Assembly: GCF_000374025.1 (NCBI RefSeq)
Contig: NZ_KB893217.1
Coordinates: forward strand, 270,825-334,824
Direction of reading: 5' to 3'
Length of the DNA stretch: 64,000 nucleotides
From: Spirosoma panaciterrae DSM 21099
Lineage (GTDB): Bacteria > Bacteroidota > Bacteroidia > Cytophagales > Spirosomataceae
Part shown: in pieces, positions 1 through 9,097 of the stretch
How the letters are laid out: every line of letters begins with the position of its first letter
How positions within the stretch are numbered: position 1 is the first letter of the stretch
Program-made: the position numbers and the translations under genes
Notes under the pieces: generated by a model
Databases searched by the model: none
Told to the model about the DNA's origin: nothing
The model's input: the letters and a program-made list of their open reading frames with translations, nothing else

Positions 1-210
1 GGCAATGGCGTGTTTGGCGGATTGCTTCCAGCCGTGGCTACCTATCTGGCCACCAAAGCCAAAGATGCCAACACAGCCGCCGAAAAAGCGGGCGAACTCA
101 TCCCCAATGCCGCTCCCTACCTGGAAGGACTTTGGTACCCGATCATCGTAACGGCTGTTTGCCTGGTGATTGGCGTTTTCTATATCAAAGACAAGCGAGT
201 AACGGATTAA
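1..210 (+). CDS. MFS transporter, C-terminal fragment
   Basis: The gene is open at the left edge. The frame runs from base 1, so the GTG at 10 is internal. The visible 69 residues read GNGVFGGLLPAVATYL, then a hydrophilic stretch, one membrane helix (LWYPIIVTAVCLVIGVFYI) and a short basic tail. This matches the last helices of metabolite:H+ symporters of the major facilitator superfamily (ProP/MHS-like). The substrate cannot be told from the fragment; the neighbours suggest an organic acid or compatible solute. Confidence 0.6.
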   Translation, partial: GNGVFGGLLPAVATYLATKAKDANTAAEKAGELIPNAAPYLEGLWYPIIVTAVCLVIGVFYIKDKRVTD

Positions 211-227
211 AATTTACCCCTCCCCAA

Positions 228-251
228 CCCTCCCCTGCTTTCAGGGGAGGG
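228..251 (+). terminator. G/C-rich hairpin after the transporter
   Basis: Arms CCCTCCCCTG and CAGGGGAGGG (10 bp, perfect) enclose a 4-nt loop, 18 bases after the transporter stop. There is no long T run, so it may be a REP-like hairpin rather than a strict intrinsic terminator. A sister hairpin lies at 661-685. Confidence 0.5.
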
Positions 252-335
252 AGACTTTCAACCTAGTGGCTGGACACTTTTATTTAGCCCAGCGTAAGGA
301 CGCTGATGACAATGACTATCAATGCGTTTTACTCC

Positions 336-360
336 TCGCGTCTTTGCGCCCTCGCGGTAA
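336..360 (+). repeat. REP-like short repeat
   Basis: CTCGCG flanks TCTTTGCGCC directly on both sides. Similar TTTGCG/CTCGCGG strings are scattered between genes in many Bacteroidota genomes. No second copy in this window is close enough to confirm a family, so this is only a hint. Confidence 0.3.
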
Positions 361-424
361 AAAAACAGATCCAGCTATTTAACTTATACAAAGTCATTTT
401 TAAGTCCTGATAACGATTAACATC

Positions 425-649
425 ATGAACGCGATAAAACGAATTCTGGGTATTGTATGGCTGGCGATCGCTGCGCTGGCGGGTTATTTTGGCATCTTTC
501 AGTTTGGTATTCCCAAGCTGGCTACCGGCAAGCAGGAAGACCTTGTCTTTGGTATCATCATCCTGTTTGTCCTCATGCCGATTATTGTCGGAGGATTAGC
601 CGTTTTCGGTTTTTATGCCTTGCAAAACGAGTACGCCGACGAAGCGTAA
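425..649 (+). CDS. Small two-helix membrane protein (DUF6814-like)
   Basis: This 74-residue protein has two hydrophobic segments, roughly residues 6-28 (ILGIVWLAIAALAGYFGIF) and 41-66, joined by a short polar turn, with an acidic C-terminal tail. It follows the transporter tail and precedes another small membrane protein. Small proteins of this type accompany MFS transporters in Cytophagales, and the DUF6814 name is my best recollection rather than a search result. It may be an accessory subunit of the transporter or of the downstream symporter-kinase. No catalytic motif is visible. Confidence 0.6.
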   Translation: MNAIKRILGIVWLAIAALAGYFGIFQFGIPKLATGKQEDLVFGIIILFVLMPIIVGGLAVFGFYALQNEYADEA

Positions 650-660
650 CCTCACCCCTG

Positions 661-685
661 CCCCTCTCCTAAAACAGGAGAGGGG
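661..685 (+). terminator. C-rich/G-rich hairpin
   Basis: CCCCTCTCCT and AGGAGAGGGG (10 bp, perfect) enclose a 5-nt AAAAC loop, followed by TTTCAAAAA. It lies 11 bases after the stop of the 74-residue protein and resembles the hairpin at 228-251. Confidence 0.5.
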
Positions 686-753
686 TTTCAAAAACGGGTC
701 TCTGATATTTCAACACTAGCCGTTACAGAGTCCACTTTTTTCATCTTCCCACC

Positions 754-966
754 GTGAAACGTGCCCGCCTTATTTTTCTGAGCCTGCTGTTTGTACTGCT
801 GTTCAACGAGCCGCTGATTTCCATTGTCAACCGTCCCGTTCTGGTAGCCGGACTACCCATGCTGTATGCATACGTACTGGGCGTTTGGGCAGTTATGATC
901 GGCTTGATTGCTCTGGTATTGCACCGCTCGCGTTCGACCGACGACCCGTCCAACTCCGATGAATAG
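754..966 (+). CDS. Small membrane protein, DUF3311-like
   Basis: This 70-residue protein starts with GTG and has two predicted membrane helices: residues 5-24 (LIFLSLLFVLLFNEPLIS) and about 30-56, followed by a charged tail (RSRSTDDPSNSDE). It overlaps the next gene by 8 bases, so the two are probably translationally coupled. Small two-helix proteins directly upstream of sodium:solute symporters are common and are usually read as accessory subunits. That role here is inferred from position and topology. Confidence 0.65.
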   Translation: MKRARLIFLSLLFVLLFNEPLISIVNRPVLVAGLPMLYAYVLGVWAVMIGLIALVLHRSRSTDDPSNSDE

Positions 967-3679
967 CCTTACGATTATCGTCTGCTCGCTGCTGTATCTG
1001 GGGCTGCTGTTCGGTATTGCCTTCTGGGCCGAACGTCGGGAGCGGACACTGGTTGCCCGGCAGAAACAGAGCTTACTCAACAATCCCTACATCTACGCCC
1101 TGTCGTTGGCCGTGTACTGTACAGCCTGGACGTTCTATGGGAGTGTGGGGCAGGCGGCCACGCAGGGCATCAACTTTTTGTCGGTCTACATTGGCCCAAC
1201 GCTGGCGGCTCCGCTCTGGTGGATCGTTCTTCGGAAAATCATTCGTATCTGTAAAGTCCATCGCATTACCAGCATTGCCGACTTCATTTCAGCTCGCTAT
1301 GGTAAAAACCGAGGGCTCGGCATTCTGGTGACCGTTATCTGTGTGGCCGGAATTATCCCCTATATCTCCATTCAGTTAAAAGCCACAGCCGTCAGTTTCG
1401 CCCTCCTGTCGGGCCAATCGTCGGCTACGCACAAGCCATCATTTCTCACCGATCAGGCGTTTTACATGACGTTATTGCTCGGGGCATTCACCATTTTGTT
1501 TGGTACGCGCAAACTGGAAGCCACCGAACGGCACGAAGGACTGGTAACGGCCATTGCCTTCGAGTCGCTGGTCAAACTAATCGCTTTTCTGGCCGTAGGC
1601 TTATATGTCACGTTTGGGCTGTTCAACGGGCCGGGCGATATTTTCGGGCGAGCCAGTCAACAGCCAGCTTTACAGGCCAGCCTGACCTTTGGTCCGGGGC
1701 ACTCGTCGGCCGACTGGTTCTGGTACACGCTACTCTCCATCCCGGCCATTCTGTTTTTGCCCCGGCAGTTTCAGGTGGCGGTTGTCGAAAATGTGGAGGA
1801 ACGCCATCTCAATAAAGCCATGTGGCTGTTCCCGCTCTATCTGTTTCTGATCACCCTGTTTGTATTGCCTGTAGCCTTTGGCGGTAAATTGTGGTTTGGC
1901 AATACAGGACTCGATGCGGATGGCTACGTTCTTTCGCTCCCTCTCCTGACGGGGCAGAAAGGACTGGCGCTACTCGCGTACATCGGTGGATTATCAGCGG
2001 CAACAAGCATGATCATCGTTGAAACGACAGCCTTGAGTGTCATGATTAGTAACAATGTCGTGATGCCCTGGCTGGTTAGCCGCCCGGCCTGGCAACTGAA
2101 GCTGGGCAATCAGTCGAGTCGGTTTGTGATGTACACCCGGCGGCTGGCCATTCTGGTTCTGTTGCTGATCTCATACGGCTACTATCGGGATGTATCGGAC
2201 CGTTTTTCACTAGTCTCGGTGGGTATGATTTCCTTTGCGGCCGTAGCCCAGTTCAGCCCGGCCATCATTGGTGGTATCTGCTGGAAAAATGGCGCTCAGG
2301 CCGGGGCACGGTTGGGCCTTATTGTTGGTACAGCGATCTGGTTTTACACGTTGATTGTGCCCACGCTCGTTCCAGTGCTATTGCCCGAATCGTTGCTGAA
2401 CGATGGTCCGTTTGGACTGAGTTTTCTGAAACCACAAGCCCTGTTTGGGCTAACTAGCCTAACCCCCATTGCCCATTCGGTATTCTGGTCGTTGTTTTTT
2501 AATGTGGGCTGTTACGTCTGGGGTTCCATCAACCGCCCGCAAACGGCACTCGACCACAATCAGGCCATCCTGTTTGTCGATGTGTTTCAGTTCAACCGCC
2601 CGTCCGAAAACACCGCCATCTGGAAAGGGAAAGTTTCCGTCGATGCCTTACGTAAACTGCTGATTACATTTTTTGGCCCCGAACAAAGCCAGAAAACGCT
2701 GGAACGATTCGCCCGACGCAACCGGCTGATGGACCGTCAGTCCTACGCCGATCCGGGGTTGGTTACCTTCACCGAAAAAATGCTGGCCGGGGCCATTGGT
2801 ACCGCTTCGGCCCGGATTCTGGTATCGTCTATCGCTAAAGAAGATCCGATTACAGTCGATGAAATCATCCGAATTCTGAAAACCTCGCAGGAACTGATGA
2901 CCGTCAATAAAGAGCTGGAACGCAAATCGAACGAGTTGCAGCAACTAACCCGGCAGCTCAGCGAAACCAACGAACGGCTGAAACAGATGGACCAGCAGAA
3001 AGACGAGTTTCTATCGACGATCACACACGAGATTCGTACCCCGATCACGTCGATCCGGGCCTTGACCGAAATTTTGCACGACAACGATGATGTAGATACG
3101 GCCACCCGGCAGCAATTTCTCGGAACCGTTATCAAAGAATCGGAACGACTGACCCGGCTGATCAACCAGGTGCTGGACCTCGAACGGTTTGAGTCTGGCC
3201 GGATGCGGCTGCATCTGGAACCACTTCTCCTACGCGACGTCATCAAAGATGCGGTTGAAGCGACTGGCCAACTGGCTTCGGAGAAATACGTAGATGTACA
3301 GTTCCTGGCCGATTGCCCGCCCACGCCCGTTGTGGCCGACCGTGACCGGCTCATGCAGGTGCTGATCAATCTGCTCTCGAACGCCATCAAATTCTGTGAA
3401 CCTGAAAAAGGTAGGATTATCGTCCGGTTGGTGGTGGAAGGAACTACCTGCAACGTCAGTGTCTGCGACAATGGCGCGGGCATCGACCCCGCCCTTCATG
3501 AACTCATTTTCGAGAAGTTTTACCAGGTGCAGGGCGACCATCGAAAACCAAAAGGCAGCGGACTGGGATTGGCGATCACGAAAAAAATCATAGAATTGCA
3601 TAACGGTAGTATCGATGTAGACAGCCAGCCCGGACACGGTTCGGTGTTTACCTTTCAATTGCCGTTATCCACAGGGTAG
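959..3679 (+). CDS. Sodium:solute symporter-histidine kinase fusion (CrbS/CbrA-like)
   Basis: I chose the ATG at 959, which overlaps the upstream stop, over an upstream ATG at 908; this gives 906 residues. Residues 1 to about 545 are a 13-helix-type SSF transporter domain. Residues about 555-630 (LRKLLITFFGPEQ ... LAGAIGTASARILV) resemble the STAC linker found between transporter and kinase in CbrA and CrbS. A coiled coil about 640-680 leads to the HisKA box with His690 (STITHEIRTP) and then the ATPase domain with N, G1 (DNGAGID) and G2 (GSGLGLAI) boxes. No PAS domain is visible. CrbS-type kinases control acetyl-CoA synthetase; here acs and prpE follow, which supports short-chain acid sensing, uptake or both. 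Acetate or propionate as ligand is inferred. Confidence 0.88.
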   Translation: MNSLTIIVCSLLYLGLLFGIAFWAERRERTLVARQKQSLLNNPYIYALSLAVYCTAWTFYGSVGQAATQGINFLSVYIGPTLAAPLWWIVLRKIIRICKVHRITSIADFISARYGKNRGLGILVTVICVAGIIPYISIQLKATAVSFALLSGQSSATHKPSFLTDQAFYMTLLLGAFTILFGTRKLEATERHEGLVTAIAFESLVKLIAFLAVGLYVTFGLFNGPGDIFGRASQQPALQASLTFGPGHSSADWFWYTLLSIPAILFLPRQFQVAVVENVEERHLNKAMWLFPLYLFLITLFVLPVAFGGKLWFGNTGLDADGYVLSLPLLTGQKGLALLAYIGGLSAATSMIIVETTALSVMISNNVVMPWLVSRPAWQLKLGNQSSRFVMYTRRLAILVLLLISYGYYRDVSDRFSLVSVGMISFAAVAQFSPAIIGGICWKNGAQAGARLGLIVGTAIWFYTLIVPTLVPVLLPESLLNDGPFGLSFLKPQALFGLTSLTPIAHSVFWSLFFNVGCYVWGSINRPQTALDHNQAILFVDVFQFNRPSENTAIWKGKVSVDALRKLLITFFGPEQSQKTLERFARRNRLMDRQSYADPGLVTFTEKMLAGAIGTASARILVSSIAKEDPITVDEIIRILKTSQELMTVNKELERKSNELQQLTRQLSETNERLKQMDQQKDEFLSTITHEIRTPITSIRALTEILHDNDDVDTATRQQFLGTVIKESERLTRLINQVLDLERFESGRMRLHLEPLLLRDVIKDAVEATGQLASEKYVDVQFLADCPPTPVVADRDRLMQVLINLLSNAIKFCEPEKGRIIVRLVVEGTTCNVSVCDNGAGIDPALHELIFEKFYQVQGDHRKPKGSGLGLAITKKIIELHNGSIDVDSQPGHGSVFTFQLPLSTG

Positions 3680-3756
3680 CCTGTACGGTTTTCGGTATCA
3701 GCCAGCGGATTACCGCCCTGTTCCTGACTACCGAAGGCAACCGTAAATCGAGCGTT

Positions 3757-4122
3757 ATGGCTAATGTACTGATCGCCGACGACGAGCCGAATATTCTGCT
3801 GTCGCTGGAGTTTTTGATGAAAAAAGAAGGACATAAGGTATTCATTGCCCGCGATGGTGGCGAAGCGTATGAACTACTTCAGCATCATAAGCCCGACCTG
3901 CTGATGCTGGACATCATGATGCCCCGCATGAACGGACTTGAGCTTTGCCGATACGTTAAAAGCACAGACGGGTTTCAGCATAGTAAAATCATTATTCTGA
4001 GTGCCAAAGGAAAAGAAGCCGATATACAGCGTGGATACGAATCGGGAGCCGACCTCTACGTGGCCAAGCCCTTTTCGACCCGCGACCTGGTTGTCAAAGT
4101 AAATCAACTCCTGTCGGCCTGA
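3757..4122 (+). CDS. Single-domain response regulator (CheY-like)
   Basis: 121 residues, only a receiver domain. The acidic pocket D8-D9, phospho-acceptor Asp52 (LMLDIMMP), a Ser near 82 (ILSAKG) and Lys near 104 (VAKPF) are in place. There is no DNA-binding or enzymatic output domain, unlike the LuxR-type CrbR partner of CrbS. It lies 77 bases after the symporter-kinase and is presumably its phosphorylation partner. Its output must be protein-protein, or it passes phosphate to a factor encoded elsewhere. It could also be a phosphate sink. Confidence 0.9.
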   Translation: MANVLIADDEPNILLSLEFLMKKEGHKVFIARDGGEAYELLQHHKPDLLMLDIMMPRMNGLELCRYVKSTDGFQHSKIIILSAKGKEADIQRGYESGADLYVAKPFSTRDLVVKVNQLLSA

Positions 4123-4191
4123 CCCTGGCCAAGTACGTCTGCTTTCGTGGCGTCAGATGGGGTAGCTTTCAGGAACTAAACCCTAATCACC

Positions 4192-6117
4192 ATGGAAACG
4201 CAAACGCTTTCCTATACCGAGGAGTACCGCCGAAGCCTGGATGAACCAGCCGCCTTCTGGGCCGAACAAGCCGGTGAAATTCCCTGGTTTCGTAAGCCAG
4301 GCCGGATTTTATCGACCGACTCGGCTGGTCTGACCCGCTGGTTTGCCGGGGGGAAGCTCAACACCTGTTATGCCGCCGTCGATTACCACGTCGAAAACGG
4401 CCGGGCCGACCAAACCGCGCTGATCTATGACTCGCCCGTTACCAATACCATCCGTCGATATACCTATACCGAACTCCGCGACGAAGTGGCTCAACTGGCC
4501 GGGACTCTAAAGCGATTGGGCGTCCAGAAAGGCGATACAGTGGTCATTTATATGCCAATGGTGCCCGAAGCGGTGTTTGCCATGCTGGCCTGCGCCCGGA
4601 TCGGGGCCATTCATTCGGTGGTGTTTGGTGGGTTTGCTCCGCATGAACTGGCGCTGCGTATCGACGATGCTCATCCGAAAGTCGTTCTGTCGGCCTCCTG
4701 CGGTATCGAGTTCGACCGGATTATACCTTACAAACCGCTGCTGGATGAAGCCCTGAGACTGGCCTCTTTTTCGCCGAACCACTGCCTAATCTTACAACGG
4801 CCCATGCTGGAAGCTGAATTGACACCCAGCCGTGATCTGGACTGGACAACGGCGGTTCAGCAATCGCTCAAAGCCAGTGTAGTTCCGGTCAATGCAACTG
4901 ACCCACTGTATATTCTCTATACGTCCGGTACAACAGGCAAGCCGAAAGGGATTATCCGCGACAATGGAGGGCATGCGGTGGCGTTGAAATACAGCATGCG
5001 GGTGGTGTACGATGTGCAACCCGGCGATACATTCTGGGCGGCATCCGATCTGGGCTGGGCCGTTGGGCACAGTTATATCGTGTATGGCCCCTTGCTGCAT
5101 GGCTGTACCACCGTTTTGTTTGAAGGCAAGCCCGTTCGCACGCCCGACGCGGGCACGTTCTGGCGAGTGATTCAGCAACATGGGGTCAAGGCTTTTTTTA
5201 CAGCACCAACGGCGTTTCGGGCAATTAAAAAGGAAGACCCGGAAGGCTTACTCCGACAGCAATACGACTTATCATCGCTGAAATACCTGTTCGTAGCGGG
5301 TGAGCGCTGCGATCCGCCTACACTGCATTGGCTGGAGCAAACGGTAGGGGTTCCGGTCATCGACCATTGGTGGCAAACGGAATCAGGCTGGCCGATGGTT
5401 GCCAATCAAATGGGTATAGAGCCGGTTCCTGTCAAAGCGGGTTCATCGACCCGCCCGGTAGCGGGTTTCGACTTACAGATTCTGGGCGAAAACGGTCAGC
5501 AACTTGGTCCCAACGAAGAAGGGTACGTTTGCCTGAAGCTTCCCTTACCGCCCGGTTGCCTGCCAACCCTCTGGAACGATACTCCTCGCTTCCGGCAGTC
5601 GTACCTGAGTCGGTTTCCGGGCTATTACCTCACGGGCGATGGCGGCTACGTCGATACCGATGGGTATGTGTTTATCATGGGCCGGGTTGATGATGTGATT
5701 AATGTAGCCGGACACCGACTATCGACCGGCGAGATGGAGGAAATTGTGGGCGGCCACCCGGCCATTGCCGAATGTGCTGTAGTAGGTATTGCTGACGAAC
5801 TGCGTGGACAGCGACCGATTGGCCTGGTTGTGCTGAAAGACGGCGTTTCGACCGAAGAAGCGACACTGGAGACGGAGCTAGTAACGATGATTCGGGATAC
5901 CATTGGAGCCGTGGCTTATTTCCGGCAGGCAGCCGTCGTAAAACGATTACCCAAAACCCGATCCGGTAAAATCCTTCGGAAAACGATTCGTCAGATTGCC
6001 GATGGCGAAGCGTTCACAACACCCTCGACCATCGACGACCCGACCATTCTGGACGAAATCCGGAACCGATTATTGGAGCGAGGTATCGGCAACGCCTTTG
6101 CCTTTGCGGGTTTGTAA
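4192..6117 (+). CDS. prpE: Propionyl-CoA synthetase / ACSS3-type acyl-CoA synthetase
   Basis: 641 residues of the ANL superfamily, activating a short-chain acid via acyl-AMP to acyl-CoA in the cytoplasm. ACAS N-terminal region at residues 1-80, AMP-binding core with the P-loop YTSGTTGKPKG near 241-251, and a C-terminal lid with the acetylatable Lys593 (KTRSGKILRK). Two PrpE marks separate it from acetyl-CoA synthetase: SCGIEFDRIIPYKPLLDEAL near 165 and HWWQTESGWP in place of TWWQTETGG. It is 70 bases from the receiver gene and upstream of acs. Propionate preference is inferred from these motifs. Confidence 0.85.
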   Translation: METQTLSYTEEYRRSLDEPAAFWAEQAGEIPWFRKPGRILSTDSAGLTRWFAGGKLNTCYAAVDYHVENGRADQTALIYDSPVTNTIRRYTYTELRDEVAQLAGTLKRLGVQKGDTVVIYMPMVPEAVFAMLACARIGAIHSVVFGGFAPHELALRIDDAHPKVVLSASCGIEFDRIIPYKPLLDEALRLASFSPNHCLILQRPMLEAELTPSRDLDWTTAVQQSLKASVVPVNATDPLYILYTSGTTGKPKGIIRDNGGHAVALKYSMRVVYDVQPGDTFWAASDLGWAVGHSYIVYGPLLHGCTTVLFEGKPVRTPDAGTFWRVIQQHGVKAFFTAPTAFRAIKKEDPEGLLRQQYDLSSLKYLFVAGERCDPPTLHWLEQTVGVPVIDHWWQTESGWPMVANQMGIEPVPVKAGSSTRPVAGFDLQILGENGQQLGPNEEGYVCLKLPLPPGCLPTLWNDTPRFRQSYLSRFPGYYLTGDGGYVDTDGYVFIMGRVDDVINVAGHRLSTGEMEEIVGGHPAIAECAVVGIADELRGQRPIGLVVLKDGVSTEEATLETELVTMIRDTIGAVAYFRQAAVVKRLPKTRSGKILRKTIRQIADGEAFTTPSTIDDPTILDEIRNRLLERGIGNAFAFAGL

Positions 6118-6121
6118 TCAT

Positions 6122-6231
6122 TGAACCTGTTTAAACGTATGCCGCATTAACGCTTTTGTCATCCCGAGGAACTAGGAATGAAAAAAACACACCTATCGGG
6201 CAGCAATTTTCTAAATGTTTAAACAGGTTCA
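6122..6231 (+). repeat. 15-bp inverted repeat flanking a REP-like insert
   Basis: TGAACCTGTTTAAAC at 6122-6136 is inverted perfectly at 6217-6231, enclosing 80 bases. The arm ends in the self-palindrome GTTTAAAC. The insert has GTCATCCCGAGGAAC, like a common Bacteroidota intergenic repeat. It starts 4 bases after the prpE stop. The rest of the gap to 6437 shows no gene and no confident promoter. It may be a small MITE/REP element or a long-loop terminator. Confidence 0.5.
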
Positions 6232-6437
6232 TTGGATAAGGCGTTTTGACGGACGCTTTCTATCAAGTTTATGACGTATTCTATCAAAGCGCTTAAATCT
6301 ATAGCAATTTAGCAATTTTCGACTTCAAAATCTCCAACCCTTTGGCTGTATCTTCCTACTTTTACCAGTCCTTAATTTAGTCGGCTGGACGGTATCCGTA
6401 GTGATGATGCTCAGCCAGCATAAACCCTTTTGTACCC

Positions 6438-8345
6438 ATGCGTATCAGAACCTTTGACGAATATCAGTCGGCATACAACCACAGTGTGGAAGACCCGGAA
6501 GGTTTTTGGGCCGAAATCGCCCAGGAATTTCAATGGCGTAAACCCTGGAAAAAAGTACTGCAATGGAATTTCGAGCAGCCCGACGTAAAATGGTTTTTAG
6601 GCGGTAAACTCAACATTACCGAAAACTGCCTGGATCGTCATGCCCACGAAAAGCCGAACTATCCGGCCATCATCTGGGAACCGAACGACCCTGCCGAACC
6701 GAGTGTTACGTTTACCTACAAAATGCTGCATGAGTACGTCTGCCGTTTTGCCAACGTACTCAAGCGCAATGGCGTACAAAAAGGCGATCGGGTCTGTATC
6801 TATATGCCAATGGTACCCGAACTGGCCGTGGCGGTATTGGCCTGTGCTCGCATCGGAGCCATTCATTCGGTGGTGTTTGGCGGCTTCTCGGCCCAGTCTA
6901 TTGCCGACCGCATCAACGACGCGCAGTGTTCGGTGGTGATCACTTCGGATGGGGCACTACGCGGCAACAAAGCCATCCCGATGAAAGATACGGTCGATGA
7001 TGCGTTGATCGGCTGCCCTTCGGTGAAACGGGTTATCGTACTCACGCATACCCGTACCGCTGTTTCGATGCTGAAAGGCCGGGATGCGTGGTGGGAGCAG
7101 GAAATGAAACAGGTTACCTCCGACTGCCCCGCCGAAGTGATGGACGCCGAAGACCCTCTGTTTATTCTCTACACGTCTGGATCGACCGGAAAACCGAAAG
7201 GCGTGGTGCATACCTGTGGAGGGTATATGGTGTACGCTGCCTATACGTTCCAGAATGTATTTCAGTACGAACCCGGCGATGTTCATTTCTGTACTGCCGA
7301 TATTGGCTGGATTACGGGGCATAGCTACATTGTGTACGGGCCGTTGCTCAACGGTGCTACCTCGCTCCTGTTTGAGGGCGTACCCACCTGGCCTAATGCC
7401 GGACGGTTCTGGGATATTGTCGACCGTCACCGCGTCAATATTCTGTATACAGCCCCAACGGCTATCCGATCGCTGATGGGTTTCGGCCTGGAACCACTGG
7501 AAGGCAAAGATTTGAGTTCGTTACGGGTACTGGGCTCGGTTGGTGAGCCCATCAACGAAGAAGCCTGGCATTGGTACGACGAACACATCGGCAAAGGCCG
7601 CTGCCCCATCGTTGATACCTGGTGGCAGACCGAAACAGGGGGTATCCTGATCTCGCCACTGGCCGGTATCACCAAAACCAAACCCACCTATGCCACGCTA
7701 CCCTTACCCGGTGTGCAACCGATCCTGGTCGATGAGAACGGCAAGGAAATCGAAGGCAATGGCGTGAGTGGCAATCTCTGCATGAAATTCCCCTGGCCGG
7801 GTATTCTACGCACCACCTGGGGCGACCATGAGCGATGCCGCACCAACTATTTTGCTACCTATCCGGGTTTATACTTTACGGGCGACGGCTGCCTGCGCGA
7901 CGAAGAGGGCTATTACCGCATCACGGGCCGGGTCGATGATGTGTTGAACGTATCGGGCCACCGGATTGGGACTGCCGAAGTCGAAAATGCCATCAACATG
8001 CACACGGGTGTGGTCGAAAGTGCGGTAGTGGGTTATCCGCACGACATCAAAGGGCAGGGCATTTATGCCTATGTGATTACTGAAAATGACCCTGATCATA
8101 GCGCCGATCTGATGCGCCGGGATATTCTGGCCACGGTAAGCCGGATCATTGGCCCGATTGCCAAGCCCGACAAAATTCAGTTTGTCAGTGGTTTACCCAA
8201 AACCCGTTCGGGCAAGATCATGCGTCGAATTCTGCGCAAAATTGCCGAAGGCGATGTCTCGAATCTGGGCGATACCTCCACCTTACTCGACCCCAATGTA
8301 GTGGAAGAGATCAAAGCAGGGGCATTGATCGAAATAAAGGCCTGA
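6438..8345 (+). CDS. acs: Acetyl-CoA synthetase
   Basis: 635 residues, near the usual 630-650. It makes acetyl-CoA from acetate, ATP and CoA. ACAS_N at the start (EFQWRKPWKKVLQWNFE), P-loop YTSGSTGKPKGVVHTCGG, TWWQTETGG at the acetate pocket, and the A8-A10 region ending in TRSGKIMRRILRKIAEG with Lys593, the site acetylated by Pat-type enzymes in homologues. It lies 320 bases after prpE, so it may have its own promoter, but it belongs to the same acid-utilisation locus as the symporter-kinase. Assignment over other ANL enzymes is firm. Confidence 0.95.
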   Translation: MRIRTFDEYQSAYNHSVEDPEGFWAEIAQEFQWRKPWKKVLQWNFEQPDVKWFLGGKLNITENCLDRHAHEKPNYPAIIWEPNDPAEPSVTFTYKMLHEYVCRFANVLKRNGVQKGDRVCIYMPMVPELAVAVLACARIGAIHSVVFGGFSAQSIADRINDAQCSVVITSDGALRGNKAIPMKDTVDDALIGCPSVKRVIVLTHTRTAVSMLKGRDAWWEQEMKQVTSDCPAEVMDAEDPLFILYTSGSTGKPKGVVHTCGGYMVYAAYTFQNVFQYEPGDVHFCTADIGWITGHSYIVYGPLLNGATSLLFEGVPTWPNAGRFWDIVDRHRVNILYTAPTAIRSLMGFGLEPLEGKDLSSLRVLGSVGEPINEEAWHWYDEHIGKGRCPIVDTWWQTETGGILISPLAGITKTKPTYATLPLPGVQPILVDENGKEIEGNGVSGNLCMKFPWPGILRTTWGDHERCRTNYFATYPGLYFTGDGCLRDEEGYYRITGRVDDVLNVSGHRIGTAEVENAINMHTGVVESAVVGYPHDIKGQGIYAYVITENDPDHSADLMRRDILATVSRIIGPIAKPDKIQFVSGLPKTRSGKIMRRILRKIAEGDVSNLGDTSTLLDPNVVEEIKAGALIEIKA

Positions 8346-8349
8346 GCAG

Positions 8350-8411
8350 GAGTTGAGTCATAAAAAAGGGCGTTGAGATTGATCTCAACGCCCTTTTTTA
8401 TGACTCAACTC
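8350..8411. terminator. Perfect 30-bp palindromic bidirectional terminator
   Basis: Bases 8350-8379 and 8382-8411 are exact reverse complements with a 2-base TG centre. The inner part is A6-GGGCGTTGAGA / TCTCAACGCCC-T6, a classic bidirectional intrinsic terminator between the converging acs and lipoprotein genes. The outer 12 bp (GAGTTGAGTCAT) extend the match beyond what termination needs. Confidence 0.9.
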
Positions 8412-8417
8412 CCAATT

Positions 8418-8921
8418 TTACGGATTTGGAATTGCTTTTACTTCAATTTTGGCACCACTGGCCGTTGAGAATCCATACGATTTGATCAGGGCTAACCAGC
8501 TCTGATCGCTTGGATCGGTAGAGTTACCGGCAATTTGGCGGCTGAAGTTCAGGTTTGTTTCGGTCAGGTTATCAATAGCCCAGGTATCGACCGATCCCGA
8601 AGTACTGGTAATAATAAATGCCGTTTCATCGGCATTGAACTTCCAGGTTCCCGTCGTTGTCGTACCGGGCAGAATTACCTGCGAAAATGACTTATCAGCT
8701 TTGAAGTTCATATACGACGACGAAAAATCAACCAGGTTACCAGCACCGCCCCCTTTTGTATAGGCTGTTACGGGTATGGTTCCGAGGGTAACCGACGCTG
8801 TCTGGAACTGCCAGTTACGTACGATCAGATCCGTTTTCGTTTTCGCGGCCGGTGTATCATCTTTTTTACATCCCCAAAGGAGCGTTACGCTTAAGCAAAG
8901 TAGAGCAAAAAGCTTTTTCAT
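8418..8921 (-). CDS. Lipocalin-like lipoprotein
   Basis: 167 residues. The first 18 form a lipoprotein signal (FALLCLSVTLLWGC) with the lipobox Cys at 18, followed by KKDD, so it is exported and lipidated, probably at the outer membrane. The rest has a threonine-rich body with WQFQTASVTL, YMNFKADKSFSQ and GTWKFNADETAFII, typical of the lipocalin-like/DUF4923-type fold in Bacteroidota. The ligand is unknown. It is a single gene on the minus strand ending at the shared palindromic terminator. Confidence 0.7.
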   Translation of the reverse strand: MKKLFALLCLSVTLLWGCKKDDTPAAKTKTDLIVRNWQFQTASVTLGTIPVTAYTKGGGAGNLVDFSSSYMNFKADKSFSQVILPGTTTTGTWKFNADETAFIITSTSGSVDTWAIDNLTETNLNFSRQIAGNSTDPSDQSWLALIKSYGFSTASGAKIEVKAIPNP

Positions 8922-9097
8922 GATTGGTCAAAAAAAGAGAAGTTTAGTGAATTATTTACCCAAAGTAAGTGAATAAATAGGAAACCTCCTGTGCTTTAGT
9001 GAGTAAAAAAATAGTCAGTCCTTTCAGAAGCGAACACAACTAGTTCAGAATATTCCGTATACCACTGATTATGAACCTTTTTTCATACAAATAACCG

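Noticed and set aside
2743..3483. 246-residue antisense frame over the symporter-kinase
   Set aside because: Serine/arginine-rich and entirely inside a well-supported kinase domain.
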